NCBI GenBank assembly: GCA_030038035.1
Contig: JASHPP010000389.1
Location: 1 to 8,619 of the forward strand
DNA from: Trebonia sp.
GTDB lineage: Bacteria > Actinomycetota > Actinomycetes > Streptosporangiales > Streptosporangiaceae
DNA: 8,619 nucleotides
Direction of reading: 5' to 3'
The position numbers and the translations under genes are program-made. This document shows positions 1 through 7,100 of the stretch, in pieces. The notes beneath the pieces were generated by a model, which was not told where the DNA came from, made no database searches, and saw only the letters and a program-made list of their open reading frames with translations. Positions within the stretch are counted from its first letter, which is position 1. Each line of letters begins with the position of its first letter.

Positions 1-533
1 ATCAGCGCGGGCGCCAGCTTCATGCCGATCTGCGGCATCGGCGCGTTCCACGGGATGATCGCGCCCGTGACGCCGACGGGCTCGCGGACCAGGAGGCCGA
101 ACCCGCCGCGCGCCGGCTTGGCCGGCTCCTCCCACGGGAAGGTCGCCGCCAGGTCGGCGTAGTAGTCGAAGCTGGCCGCACCCCCGAACGCGCCGAAGCG
201 TGCCGCGGAGTACAGGACGCCGGCCTCGCGCGGCCAGATCTGGCCGACCTCTTCCGACCGCTTCCTGACCTCGGCCGCGAGCGCACGCAGGTACTCGGCC
301 CGCTCCACGTGCGTCAGCCGCGGCCACGGGCCGCTGTCGAACGCCTCCCGTGCCGCCGACACGGCACGCGCGATGTCGGCGGCCTGCGCCTCGGCGACGG
401 TGAAGTACAGCTCTTCCGTCCCCGGGTCGATGACCTTGATCGTGGCGTCGGACGACGGCGACACCCACTCCCCGCCGATGAAGAAACGGTCCGTGTGCCT
501 GATCGGCACCGTGGTCTGGTTAGCGAGACTCAT
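1..533 (-). CDS. Aldehyde dehydrogenase, N-terminal part (gene runs off left edge)
   Basis: NAD(P)-dependent aldehyde dehydrogenase superfamily, oxidising an aldehyde to a carboxylate in the cytoplasm. The first 177 codons are present, about a third of the usual 480-500. Seen: an N-terminal strand with FIGGEWV (residues 18-24), the VIDPGTEE segment (35-41), the helix with PWPRLTHVERAEYL (69-82), and EPVGVTGAIIPWN (151-163). The PWN Asn (163) is the oxyanion-hole residue conserved in this family. The catalytic Cys, the general-base Glu and the distal NAD motifs lie beyond the window, so activity and substrate cannot be judged. The start is the ATG at 533-531, which gives a family-typical N-terminus; only a weak AGG lies 8 bases upstream. 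It follows the ring-cleavage dioxygenase by 54 bp on the same strand, so it is probably co-transcribed. Oxidation of a semialdehyde or aromatic aldehyde in the same pathway is an inference. Confidence 0.93.
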   Translation of the reverse strand, partial: MSLANQTTVPIRHTDRFFIGGEWVSPSSDATIKVIDPGTEELYFTVAEAQAADIARAVSAAREAFDSGPWPRLTHVERAEYLRALAAEVRKRSEEVGQIWPREAGVLYSAARFGAFGGAASFDYYADLAATFPWEEPAKPARGGFGLLVREPVGVTGAIIPWNAPMPQIGMKLAPAL

Positions 534-570
534 AGTGCGAGCCTAGACCGGCGGGGAACGGCCGCCAATA

Positions 571-587
571 CGGCAGGTCGCCTGCCG
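571..587 (-). terminator. Perfect hairpin directly after the dioxygenase stop (weak terminator or processing site)
   Basis: CGGCAGG (571-577), loop TCG, CCTGCCG (581-587): seven perfect G/C-rich pairs with a 3-base loop, abutting the dioxygenase stop codon (588-590). On the minus strand no U-tract follows, so it is not a canonical intrinsic terminator. Sitting between two probably co-transcribed genes, it could cause partial termination or protect the 3' end of the upstream message. The structure is seen in the sequence; the role is inferred. Confidence 0.45.
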
Positions 588-1481
588 CTACTTGATGGGT
601 GGCCGCGGGAGCCTGGCCGTGCCCGGCTCGAGCGTGAACGTGTAGTCGAATGAGTACCAGGGGGCTTCGACGCTGGAATCGGCGGGGTGCGGCTCGTCGT
701 GACGCCGGAAGTCGCCGATCAGGGCGCGGGTGACGCCGAACTGGACATCGGTGTCGATGTGCGGGTCGTCGGGCGCGTACACCTGCGAGATCAGCGTCTT
801 GTAGCCCTCCTTGAAGATCAGCACGTGCAGGTGCGCCGGCCGGAACGGGTGGCGGTGCTGTGCCTTGAGCAGCCGGCCCACGACCGCGTCGGTGGGAATG
901 GGATAGCCGGCCATCTTCACCGTCCGGAACCAGAAGCGCCCCGCGTCGTCGGTAACGAACTTGCCGCGCAGGTTCATCGGCGCCTGTCCGGCGTCCTGAT
1001 GCTCGTACAGCCCGACCGGCGAGGAGTGCCACACGTCCACTTCGGCCCCGGCGACGGGATTGCCGGCGCGGTCCTGGACCCGAGCGTCGACGAACAGCGC
1101 CGGCCCGGGCGTCGCCGAGCGGACGATCGAGCCGCCGTTGTCCACCCGCGGGGAGTTCATCCTCCAGAACGGTCCAAGCAGGTTCTGCTGCGTCTCTGTG
1201 GCGCCCATGTCGCCGTTGTTCAGCAGGCAGACGAGCGTGGACACCCCCAGCGAGCCGGACATCAGCACCATTTCGTTGTGGGTGTCGGTTGTTGCCTGGC
1301 CGATCTCGTTGAGGATGGCGGCAGCCGACTGGAACTCCTCCTCGGTGAGCCGTACCTCGCGGACGAACGCGTGCAGGTGCGAGACCAGCGACGTCATGAT
1401 CTCCCGCAGGCGCGGGTCGGTCGTCTGCTGCATGACCGCCAGCACGGCGGGCGTCACGTCTTCATGTCGTTCGATGATCAT
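588..1481 (-). CDS. Intradiol ring-cleavage dioxygenase (hydroxyquinol 1,2-dioxygenase-like)
   Basis: Non-haem Fe(III) enzyme that opens a catechol-type ring between its two hydroxyls using O2; cytoplasmic. 297 residues, the usual size. Residues 1-95 are the helical intradiol-dioxygenase N-terminal (dimer/lipid-binding) domain, containing TDPRLREIMTSLVSHLHAFVREV (21-43, abbreviated here by position). The beta-sandwich catalytic domain starts near 100 (LLGPFWR). The four iron ligands are present as Tyr159, Tyr193 (in GYPIPTD), His217 and His219 (in RPAHLHV), with the catalytic-type Arg214; the Tyr-to-His spacing of 24 equals that of catechol 1,2-dioxygenases. The N-terminal domain and the RPAHLHV/LIFKEGYKTLISQVY stretch look closest to hydroxyquinol 1,2-dioxygenases, which give maleylacetate, but catechol or substituted catechols remain possible. 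The start at ATG 1481-1479 is backed by AAGG seven bases upstream. It is the first gene of a minus-strand unit with the aldehyde dehydrogenase, and is divergent from an SDR/MDR/LLM operon. Confidence 0.93.
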   Translation of the reverse strand: MIIERHEDVTPAVLAVMQQTTDPRLREIMTSLVSHLHAFVREVRLTEEEFQSAAAILNEIGQATTDTHNEMVLMSGSLGVSTLVCLLNNGDMGATETQQNLLGPFWRMNSPRVDNGGSIVRSATPGPALFVDARVQDRAGNPVAGAEVDVWHSSPVGLYEHQDAGQAPMNLRGKFVTDDAGRFWFRTVKMAGYPIPTDAVVGRLLKAQHRHPFRPAHLHVLIFKEGYKTLISQVYAPDDPHIDTDVQFGVTRALIGDFRRHDEPHPADSSVEAPWYSFDYTFTLEPGTARLPRPPIK

Positions 1482-1523
1482 CAGGACACCTTCGTTCGCG
1501 TCGTCTTTCGGTCCGCCCGCCTG

Positions 1524-1529
1524 ATCTTA
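1524..1529 (-). promoter_or_regulatory. Candidate -10 box for the dioxygenase unit
   Basis: Read on the minus strand the hexamer is TAAGAT, matching TAnnnT. The -35 region 17-18 bases upstream (TTAAGT/TAAGTT, around 1547-1553) is poor, which would fit an activator-dependent promoter. The predicted RNA start would be near 1517, giving a leader of about 36 bases that contains the AAGG ribosome-binding site. This is a visual match only. Confidence 0.35.
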
Positions 1530-1553
1530 TTGACAGCAATGCCAGGAACTTAA

Positions 1554-1565
1554 GCCGTGTACGGC
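1554..1565. promoter_or_regulatory. Inverted repeat GCCGT-GT-ACGGC, candidate operator
   Basis: Perfect 5-bp arms around a 2-base centre, lying immediately upstream of the poor -35 region of the candidate dioxygenase promoter and within the divergent gap. That position suits an activator or a shared repressor site. The arms are short and such repeats arise by chance in GC-rich DNA, so the functional claim is weak. Confidence 0.3.
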
Positions 1566-1626
1566 ATCCATCACATCACCCGGCCCGCCCGCGACGTCCC
1601 GCCGAGCCATCCGGGGTGAACGGGGC

Positions 1627-1632
1627 TATGGT
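1627..1632 (+). promoter_or_regulatory. Candidate -10 box for a leaderless SDR transcript
   Basis: TATGGT (TAnnnT) ends seven bases before the A of the ATG at 1640, so transcription could start on the start codon itself. This would explain the absence of a good Shine-Dalgarno before that ATG. No recognisable -35 is present around 1604-1610. The hexamer also contains an in-frame ATG (1628), so the match could be fortuitous. Confidence 0.3.
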
Positions 1633-1639
1633 TCGGAAC

Positions 1640-2422
1640 ATGACGGTCGTGAGCGGAGCCGGCGCCGTCGTCACCGGCGGCGGTGGCGGGATCGGGCGGG
1701 CGATCGCGCGCAGGCTGGCGGCCGGGGACGCCCAGGTGGTGGTGAACGACCTGGATCCCGGGGCTGCCGCGGCGGTCGCCGCCGAGATCGGCGGCTTCGC
1801 GGTCCCCGGTGACACAGGGACGGACCACGGCGTGCGGGAACTCCTCGCCGCCGCCCGCGGCCACCTCGGCGAGATCGACATCTACTGTTCGAACGCGGGG
1901 ACCGGCGCCGGGAGCGGACCGGATACCCCAGACGACGTGTGGCAGCGCGCGTGGGAGGTCAACACGCTTGCGCACGTCCGCGCGGCGCGGGCGCTGCTCC
2001 CTGGCTGGCTGGCGCGCGGGCAGGGGACCTTTGTCATCACCGCGTCGGCGGCCGGGCTGCTGACGATGCTCGGCTCGGCGCCGTACTCGGTGACCAAGCA
2101 CGCCGCGGTGGGGTTCGCGGAATGGCTCGCCGCGACGTACGCACATCGCGGCCTGACCGTGCACTGCATCTGCCCGCAGGGGGTGCGCACCCAGATGCTC
2201 GCCGATGCTGGGCGGCCAGGCGAGGTCCTGCTGCTTGACACCGCTATCGAACCCGAGCAGGTCGCCGGCGCGCTGTGGGACGCGATGACCGAGCGCAGAT
2301 TCCTCGTCCTGCCGCACCCCGAAGTCCGGGACTACTACACGCTGCGCGCCGCCGACACCGACAGGTGGCTGCGCGGGATGTCACGGCTGCAACGACGGAT
2401 CGAGGAGGAGGAGACAGCGTGA
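1640..2422 (+). CDS. SDR family NAD(P)-dependent oxidoreductase
   Basis: Classical short-chain dehydrogenase/reductase, 260 residues from the ATG at 1640, interconverting an alcohol and a carbonyl with a nicotinamide cofactor in the cytoplasm. Seen: the cofactor motif TGGGGGIG (12-19), an acidic Asp37 at the end of strand 2 (VVVNDLD; this favours NAD(H), by inference), SNAG (84-87), active-site Asn108 (WEVNTL), Ser136 (ITASAAG), Tyr149 and Lys153 in YSVTK, and PQGVRT (179-184) where PG is commonest. The full tetrad is present, so it should be active; the substrate is unknown. Two upstream in-frame starts exist (GTG 1616, ATG 1628). I prefer 1640 because it leaves the usual 8-10 residues before the first strand. 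It is the first gene of a plus-strand operon and overlaps the next start by four bases (GTGA). Confidence 0.92.
   Translation: MTVVSGAGAVVTGGGGGIGRAIARRLAAGDAQVVVNDLDPGAAAAVAAEIGGFAVPGDTGTDHGVRELLAAARGHLGEIDIYCSNAGTGAGSGPDTPDDVWQRAWEVNTLAHVRAARALLPGWLARGQGTFVITASAAGLLTMLGSAPYSVTKHAAVGFAEWLAATYAHRGLTVHCICPQGVRTQMLADAGRPGEVLLLDTAIEPEQVAGALWDAMTERRFLVLPHPEVRDYYTLRAADTDRWLRGMSRLQRRIEEEETA
2402..2418 (+). promoter_or_regulatory. Strong ribosome binding site for the MDR gene, fixing its GTG start
   Basis: GAGGAGGAGGAG (2402-2413) followed by ACAGC and then GTG at 2419. This purine run encodes the Glu-rich tail of the SDR and serves as the Shine-Dalgarno of the next gene. With the GTGA stop/start overlap it implies translational coupling, and it rejects any start further upstream inside the SDR gene. 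Confidence 0.8.
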
Positions 2423-3402
2423 AAGCCTGGCACGTGAGCCGGTACGGCGAGCCGCAGGACGTGCTCGAACTGGCCGAGGTGGCGCGGCCGGTCCCCGGTC
2501 CCGGCCAGCTCCTGGTGCGGGTGCTCGCGGCCGCGGCGAACTTCCCCGACGCGCTGCTGTGCCGCGGCACCTACCAGGTCCGCCCGCCGCTGCCGTTCTG
2601 CCCGGGCGTCGAGCTGTGCGGCGAGGTCGCCAAGACCGGTGCGGACGTGGGCGGCTTCTCCCCAGGGGACCGGGTGATCGGCGCGACCGTGCTGCCGCAT
2701 GGCGCCTTCGCGGAGTACGCGGTCATGGACGCGGCGACCGCGATGCCCGCGCCCGCGGGACTGGACGACGCCGAGGCGGCGCCGTTCCATGTCACGTACC
2801 AGACCGGGTGGTTCGGGCTGCACCGGAGGGCGCGGCTGGCGGCCGGCGAGACGCTGCTCGTGCACGCGGCGGCAGGCGGCGTGGGCAGCGGGGCCGTCCA
2901 GCTCGGCAAGGCGGCGGGGGCCCGCGTCATCGGCGTGGCTGGTGGCCCGCGGAAGGCCTCGGTGGTGCGGGAGCTCGGAGCGGACGTTGTCGTTGACCGG
3001 CACAGCGAGGACTTCGTTGCGGTCGTCAAGGACGTCACCGGCGGGCGCGGCGCCGACGTCGTCTACGACCCAGTCGGCGGCGAGGCGTTCCTGCGGTCCA
3101 CCAGGTGCATCGCGTTCGAGGGCCGGATCCTGGTCGTCGGCTTCGCGAGCGGGGACATCCCGGCGGCCGCGCTGAACCACGCGCTGGTGAAGAACTACTC
3201 GATCCTCGGCCTGCACTGGGGCCTGTACCAGCAACGGGACCCGAGTGCGGTCCGTGACTGCCACGCCGAGCTGAGCAGGCTCGCCGCGGCCGGGGTGATT
3301 CGGCCGCTGATCAGCGAGCGGCTGACGCTCGACGACGTCCCGGACGGGCTGCGACGGCTCGCGGCGGGCGCCACCACCGGCCGGATCGTCTTCCTGCCCT
3401 AG
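2419..3402 (+). CDS. Zinc-independent MDR, NADPH:quinone oxidoreductase family
   Basis: Medium-chain dehydrogenase/reductase of the quinone-oxidoreductase type, 327 residues, normal length. Such enzymes use NADPH to reduce quinones or activated C=C bonds (enones, enoyl thioesters). Seen: a GroES-like N-terminal half (1-120) with ANFPDALLCRGTYQ (40-53), PGVELCGEV (62-70) and PGDRV (82-86); no Cys/His set for zinc. The Rossmann half has the AAAGGVGSGAVQ loop (150-161), GADVVYDPVGG (211-221) and the closing TGRIVFLP (320-327). A non-acidic residue at the end of the second Rossmann strand (GVAGGPRK) with nearby Arg178/Lys179 fits NADPH; this is an inference from motif position. Start is GTG 2419, translationally coupled to the SDR. 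In an aromatic pathway it could reduce a quinone or an enoyl intermediate; acyl-CoA work with the SDR is equally possible. Confidence 0.92.
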   Translation: MKAWHVSRYGEPQDVLELAEVARPVPGPGQLLVRVLAAAANFPDALLCRGTYQVRPPLPFCPGVELCGEVAKTGADVGGFSPGDRVIGATVLPHGAFAEYAVMDAATAMPAPAGLDDAEAAPFHVTYQTGWFGLHRRARLAAGETLLVHAAAGGVGSGAVQLGKAAGARVIGVAGGPRKASVVRELGADVVVDRHSEDFVAVVKDVTGGRGADVVYDPVGGEAFLRSTRCIAFEGRILVVGFASGDIPAAALNHALVKNYSILGLHWGLYQQRDPSAVRDCHAELSRLAAAGVIRPLISERLTLDDVPDGLRRLAAGATTGRIVFLP

Positions 3403-3413
3403 GGTCGCGGCCC

Positions 3414-4079
3414 GTGCCGGGCGGCTGCGAGGCGACAGCGGCGCAGGCCGAGCGGCTGGGCTTCGACGGCCTGCTGCTTGCCGACAGCCAGAACCTGGTC
3501 GGTGACGTGTTCGTCGAGCTCGGCGTGCTGGCCCGGGCAACTCATCGACTCGGGCTGGGCACCGGGGTGGTCAACCCGCTGACCCGGCATCCGGCGGTGA
3601 CCGCCGCCGCGATCGCCAGCCTGCAGCTGGAGTCGCGCGGGCGGGCGGTTCTCGGTGTCGGACGAGGCGACTCCTCGCTGGCCCAGCTGGGTCTGGCCAG
3701 GCCTTCCACAGCCCGGCTGCGGGAGTTCGTCAGCCAGGTCCGGGGGTTCCTGCGCGGCGAGACGGTCACGGTCGACGGGCGGGCCAGCCGGATCGGGTGG
3801 ATCGCCGACCGCGCGGTGCCACCGGTGCCGGTCGAGCTGGCCGCGACCGGTCCGGCCACCATCGCCGCGGCCGCGGTCGCCGCCGACCGCGTCATGCTGA
3901 CGGTGGGAGCCGATCCCGAGCGGATCGCCTGGGGGATCGAGGCGGCCCGCCAGGCCCGGATCGCGGCCGGCCTGGACCCGGCTACGCTGCGGGTGGGCGC
4001 GTACGTGACCTACAGCAACGAGCTCTTCGCTCACGAGGTGCTTCCCCAGTTGCGCGGCGCCGCGATCAGGCCAGGGTAA
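3414..4079 (+). CDS. Short LLM-class (luciferase-like) flavin/F420 oxidoreductase, possibly degenerate
   Basis: Luciferase-like TIM-barrel family, which normally uses FMNH2 or coenzyme F420 for oxygenation or hydride transfer. 221 residues from GTG 3414, against the roughly 280-340 usual in the family. Recognisable blocks: AERLGFDGLLLADSQ (12-26), LGLGTGVVNPLTRHPAVTA (45-63), RAVLGVGRGDSSLAQLGLA (76-94), the VPVELAATGP strand (137-146), and RVMLTVGADPERI (159-171). The first barrel strand, normally at the very N-terminus, is missing: nothing like it precedes GTG 3414 in frame. After GAYVTYS (about 196-202) the long family C-terminal part is absent; the remaining tail NELFAHEVLPQLR resembles the extreme C-terminal helix seen in some LLM proteins, so an in-frame internal loss is conceivable. 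A possible AGGG ribosome site overlaps the previous stop. It is in operon with the SDR and MDR genes (11 bp gap). It may be a functional short form or a decaying gene. Confidence 0.72.
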   Translation: MPGGCEATAAQAERLGFDGLLLADSQNLVGDVFVELGVLARATHRLGLGTGVVNPLTRHPAVTAAAIASLQLESRGRAVLGVGRGDSSLAQLGLARPSTARLREFVSQVRGFLRGETVTVDGRASRIGWIADRAVPPVPVELAATGPATIAAAAVAADRVMLTVGADPERIAWGIEAARQARIAAGLDPATLRVGAYVTYSNELFAHEVLPQLRGAAIRPG

Positions 4080-4093
4080 GGAGAGTGCCGATG
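4078..4093 (+). promoter_or_regulatory. Orphan Shine-Dalgarno and ATG at the operon end
   Basis: AAGGAGAG (4078-4085) overlaps the TAA of the LLM gene and is followed at five bases by ATG (4091). This is the layout of a coupled downstream gene. The frame from this ATG runs 83 codons to the TAG at 4340-4342, but from 4147 it lies fully antisense to the kinase coding sequence and shows no known domain. It is either a remnant of a lost downstream gene or a small gene invented at a rearrangement junction. Confidence 0.5.
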
Positions 4094-4109
4094 CGCGCAC
4101 GCCTGTCAG

Positions 4110-4130
4110 GGCGCGGGGTCGCGGAGCGCC
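4110..4130. terminator. Weak inverted repeat between convergent genes
   Basis: GGCGC (4110-4114) and GCGCC (4126-4130) with an 11-base spacer, between the convergent ends of the LLM gene (4079) and the kinase gene (4147). No U-tract on either strand. It is the best bidirectional terminator candidate in this 67-bp gap, but a five-pair stem is common by chance at this base composition. Confidence 0.2.
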
Positions 4131-4146
4131 GGGATGGCTCAGGCTC

Positions 4147-7100
4147 TCAGCTCGCAGGATCGACGATAAGGGTGATCGCCTCCGTAACCGTCTGCGGGGT
4201 CGGCGTCTCTGTGTCTGTCACTGTCACCTCGATGGTGTACGGGGAGTCAGCGTCATCGCCCGCATCCGGGGTGCCGCTGATCACACCCGTGGTGCCGTCG
4301 ATCGCAAGGCCGTCCGGCAGTCCGGTCGCGGTCCAGGCGTAGGTGCCGTTGCCACCGGTCGCCGCCAGGGTCGCCGTGTACGCCACGCCGACCTCCGCGT
4401 CGGCCAGCGCTGTCGTGGTGATCGCAAGTGCCGGGTAGGCCACGGTGAGGGTGAGGGCCGCCGTCGCCGTCTCCGGTGTCGGGGTCTCGGCGTCCGTGAC
4501 GGTCACCGTGACGTCGAAGGTGCCGCCGGCTGTGGGGGTGCCGCTGATGGTGCCCGTGGTGGCGTCGATCGCAAGGCCCGCCGGCAGTCCGGTCGCGGCC
4601 CAGGTGTAGGTGCCGTCGCCGCCGGTCGCGGCCACGGTCGTCGTATAGGCGGCCCCGTCGGTGCCGTCAGGCAGCGCCGCCGTGCTGATGGCAAGTGCCG
4701 GGTAGGCCACGGTGAGCGTGAGGGCCGCCGTCGCCGTCTGCGGTGTCGGGGTCTCGGCGTCAGTGACGGTCACCTCGACGGTGTAGGGGGAGTCCGCGTC
4801 ATCGCCCGCATCCAGGGTGCCGCTGATCGTGCCCGTGGTGGCGTCGATGGCAAGGCCGTCCGGCAGTCCGGTCGCGGCCCAGGTGTAGGTGCCGTCGCCG
4901 CCGGTCGCGGCCACGGTCGTCGTATAGGCGGCCCCGTCGGTGCCGTCAGGCAGCGCCGCCGTGCTGATGGCAAGTGCCGGGTAGGCCACGGTGAGCGTGA
5001 GGCCCGCGGTCGCCGTCTGCGGTGTCGGGGTTTCGGCGTCCCTGACGGTCACCGTGACGTCGGAGGTACCGCCGGCTGTGGGGGTGCCGCTGATCGTGCC
5101 CGTGCCCGCGTTGATGCCGAGGCCGTCCGGCAGGCCGGCCGCGGACCAGGTGTAGCGGCCGTGGCCACCGGTCGCGGCCATGGCCGCTGTGTAGGCGGCC
5201 CCGACGGTGCCGCCAGCCAGCGCGGTCGTGGTGATCGTCAATGTCGGATAAACCAAGTTGCTGACGGTGAGGCGGAACGTCCGCGCTGCCTGCTGCGCTG
5301 TCGGGCGCTCCGCGTCCGTGGCGGTCACCGTGACCTCGGACGTGCCCGCGCCTGCGGGGGTGCCGCTGATGGTGCCCGTGCCCGCGTTGATGCCGAGGCC
5401 GTCCGGCAGGCCGGCCGCGGACCAGGTGTAGGCGCCGTCGCCGCCGGTCGCGGACACCGTCGCCGAATAGGCCTTGCCCTCGGTGCCGCCAGGCAGCGCG
5501 GACGTGGTGATCGCCAGCGCGGGATACTTGCTGCCGCCGCTCGTTACGCACGTCAGCGTGTACGCGGCCGTGTTGGAGACGGCCGGGACCGGGCTGGTCA
5601 CCACGAGCTCGGCCGCGCCAGTGGCGGTGTCGCCTGGCGGCGTCACGGTGAACGGCTGCACTGCCTGGGTACCGGGCGCCCCGAACGTCAGGGTCGCCGG
5701 CGCTGACGCCGCTCCGCCGGAAAGCGCCCAGTAGTAGCTGACCCGCCCGGCCTTCGAGGTGGTGATCGTGCCGGTGAAGGTGAAGTCGGGCGGCGCCGCC
5801 CCGCACGTGACCGTACCCGTTGCCGGCGTCACCGCAGCCACCGCCGTGACCTGGCCAGGCCGGCTGCCCGGCTTCCTGCACAGCAGCCGGTAGCTCGCCT
5901 TGTTCGAATATGACGCCGCGGGTGCCACGATCTGGAGCTCCGCCCAGCCGGTGCCGGCGCCCTTGGCCCGCACGACCCCGCCCGGCACCTGCTGGGTCCC
6001 CGCCGCGGCGAACCGAAGCGCCCGCACCGCGCTCTTCTGACCTGACGAGTAAACCCACCGATAGGACACCACCCCGGCCGCCGACGCGGTGATGTCGGAG
6101 CTGTACGTGAACGTCGTGGGCGTGCGGCAGGACGAAACCGCCACCGGCGGTACCGTGTTGGCGACCGCCTGGAAGTTCGCGTTCACCGTGATGACCGGCG
6201 GCGTCGGAGTGCCCGCCGGGCTGCTTGCGGCGCGCGGACTGTGGTTACCGCCACCCGAGAGGGCGACCGCGGTCGTGGCGATCCCGACCATGACCGCGAC
6301 GCTCGCCGCGATCCCCACGGCGGCGGCCTTCTTATGGGAGGCGATCCAGGTCACCTGGGAGCCGATCCAGGTGACCGCGGGCGCGCCGCTCGTTTCACCG
6401 GCGACGCTCGTGCCGGCCGGCTGCCGCGGCGACGCGGCGGCGCGCTCCGCCAGCTGGGCGCGACCGCGTGCCTCCCAGTCTGGCCCGTAGGCGGCCACCG
6501 CCGTCTCCTCGAGCTCGGCGGCGAATTCCGCGGCGTCGGCCGGCCTGGCCGACGGAAACATCGCCATGCCACGCGCGACCAGGGCCCGGAGCGGCTCATC
6601 GACCTGGTCGACGGGCACGACGGCGAACAGGTGCTGCTTACGCAGCCCGGCGAGCGAACCGGAGAACGGCGTCTTGCCGGTCAGGCACTCGAAGAACACC
6701 GCCGTGGCCGCGTAGATGTCGCTGGCCCCGCTCGGCTCGGCACCTTCCCACAGTTCCGGTGCCAGGTACAGCGGGGTGCCTGCCGACCGGACGCGCCTGC
6801 CCGCCTTGACCGCCAGGCCGAAGTCGGAGACCTTGGTGTTCCCCTCGCCGTCGACGAGCACGTTCTCCGGCTTGTAGTCCCCGTGCACGACGCCGAGTGC
6901 ATGGGCGGGGCCGAGGCCGAGCAGCGACCCCTTCAGCACCGCGAGCGCCGCCTCCGGGGAGATCGCCCCGTGCTGTGAGAGCATCTCGCGCAGCGAGGCC
7001 CCGTCGACCAGCTCCATCACGATCGCCGCGCCCGCGCCAGGCTCTTCGACGTAGGCCAGCAGCCGGACTACCTGCGGGACGTCAAGGAACTCCAGGATCG

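Larger units (their letters stand above)
1482..1639. promoter_or_regulatory. Divergent intergenic control region between dioxygenase and SDR operons
   Basis: A 158-bp non-coding gap with starts on both sides, so it must hold both promoters. It is more A/T-rich around 1521-1553 than the flanking genes. Elements seen: a TAAGAT -10-like hexamer on the minus strand at 1529-1524, a 12-bp inverted repeat at 1554-1565, a consensus TTGACA on the plus strand at 1530-1535 without a good -10 at normal spacing, and TATGGT at 1627-1632 just before the SDR start. A shared transcription factor could co-regulate both groups, but no regulator gene lies in the window. Confidence 0.6.

Noticed and set aside
1530..1535. 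Consensus TTGACA as -35 of an SDR-operon promoter
   Set aside because: No acceptable -10 hexamer at 16-18 bases (around 1552-1558 reads AAGCCGT), and the SDR start is more than 100 bases away; kept only as a note in the control-region entry.
687..1553. 288-codon plus-strand open frame over the dioxygenase
   Set aside because: It is fully antisense to a gene with all four iron ligands, shows no recognisable family and is Arg/Val/His-rich, as expected of a GC-rich shadow frame.
1571..2317. 248-codon minus-strand open frame over the SDR gene
   Set aside because: Antisense shadow; the SDR frame has the complete cofactor motif and catalytic tetrad.
2275..2418. Upstream ATG extension of the MDR gene
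   Set aside because: The extra 48 residues are Arg-rich and overlap the SDR C-terminus; GTG 2419 has a strong ribosome site and gives the normal family N-terminus.
2335..3540. 401-codon minus-strand open frame over the MDR gene
   Set aside because: Low-complexity Arg/Pro/Ala protein with no domain, antisense to a clear quinone-oxidoreductase-like gene and crossing into the next gene.
4150..5526. Repeat array considered as a CRISPR or other non-coding satellite
   Set aside because: Units of 89-96 codons keep frame and encode a recognisable Ig-type domain; no short repeat/spacer pattern exists.
4946..6058. 370-codon alternative frame inside the kinase ectodomain
   Set aside because: Out-of-frame reading of the repeats, Arg/Gly/His-rich, no domain.
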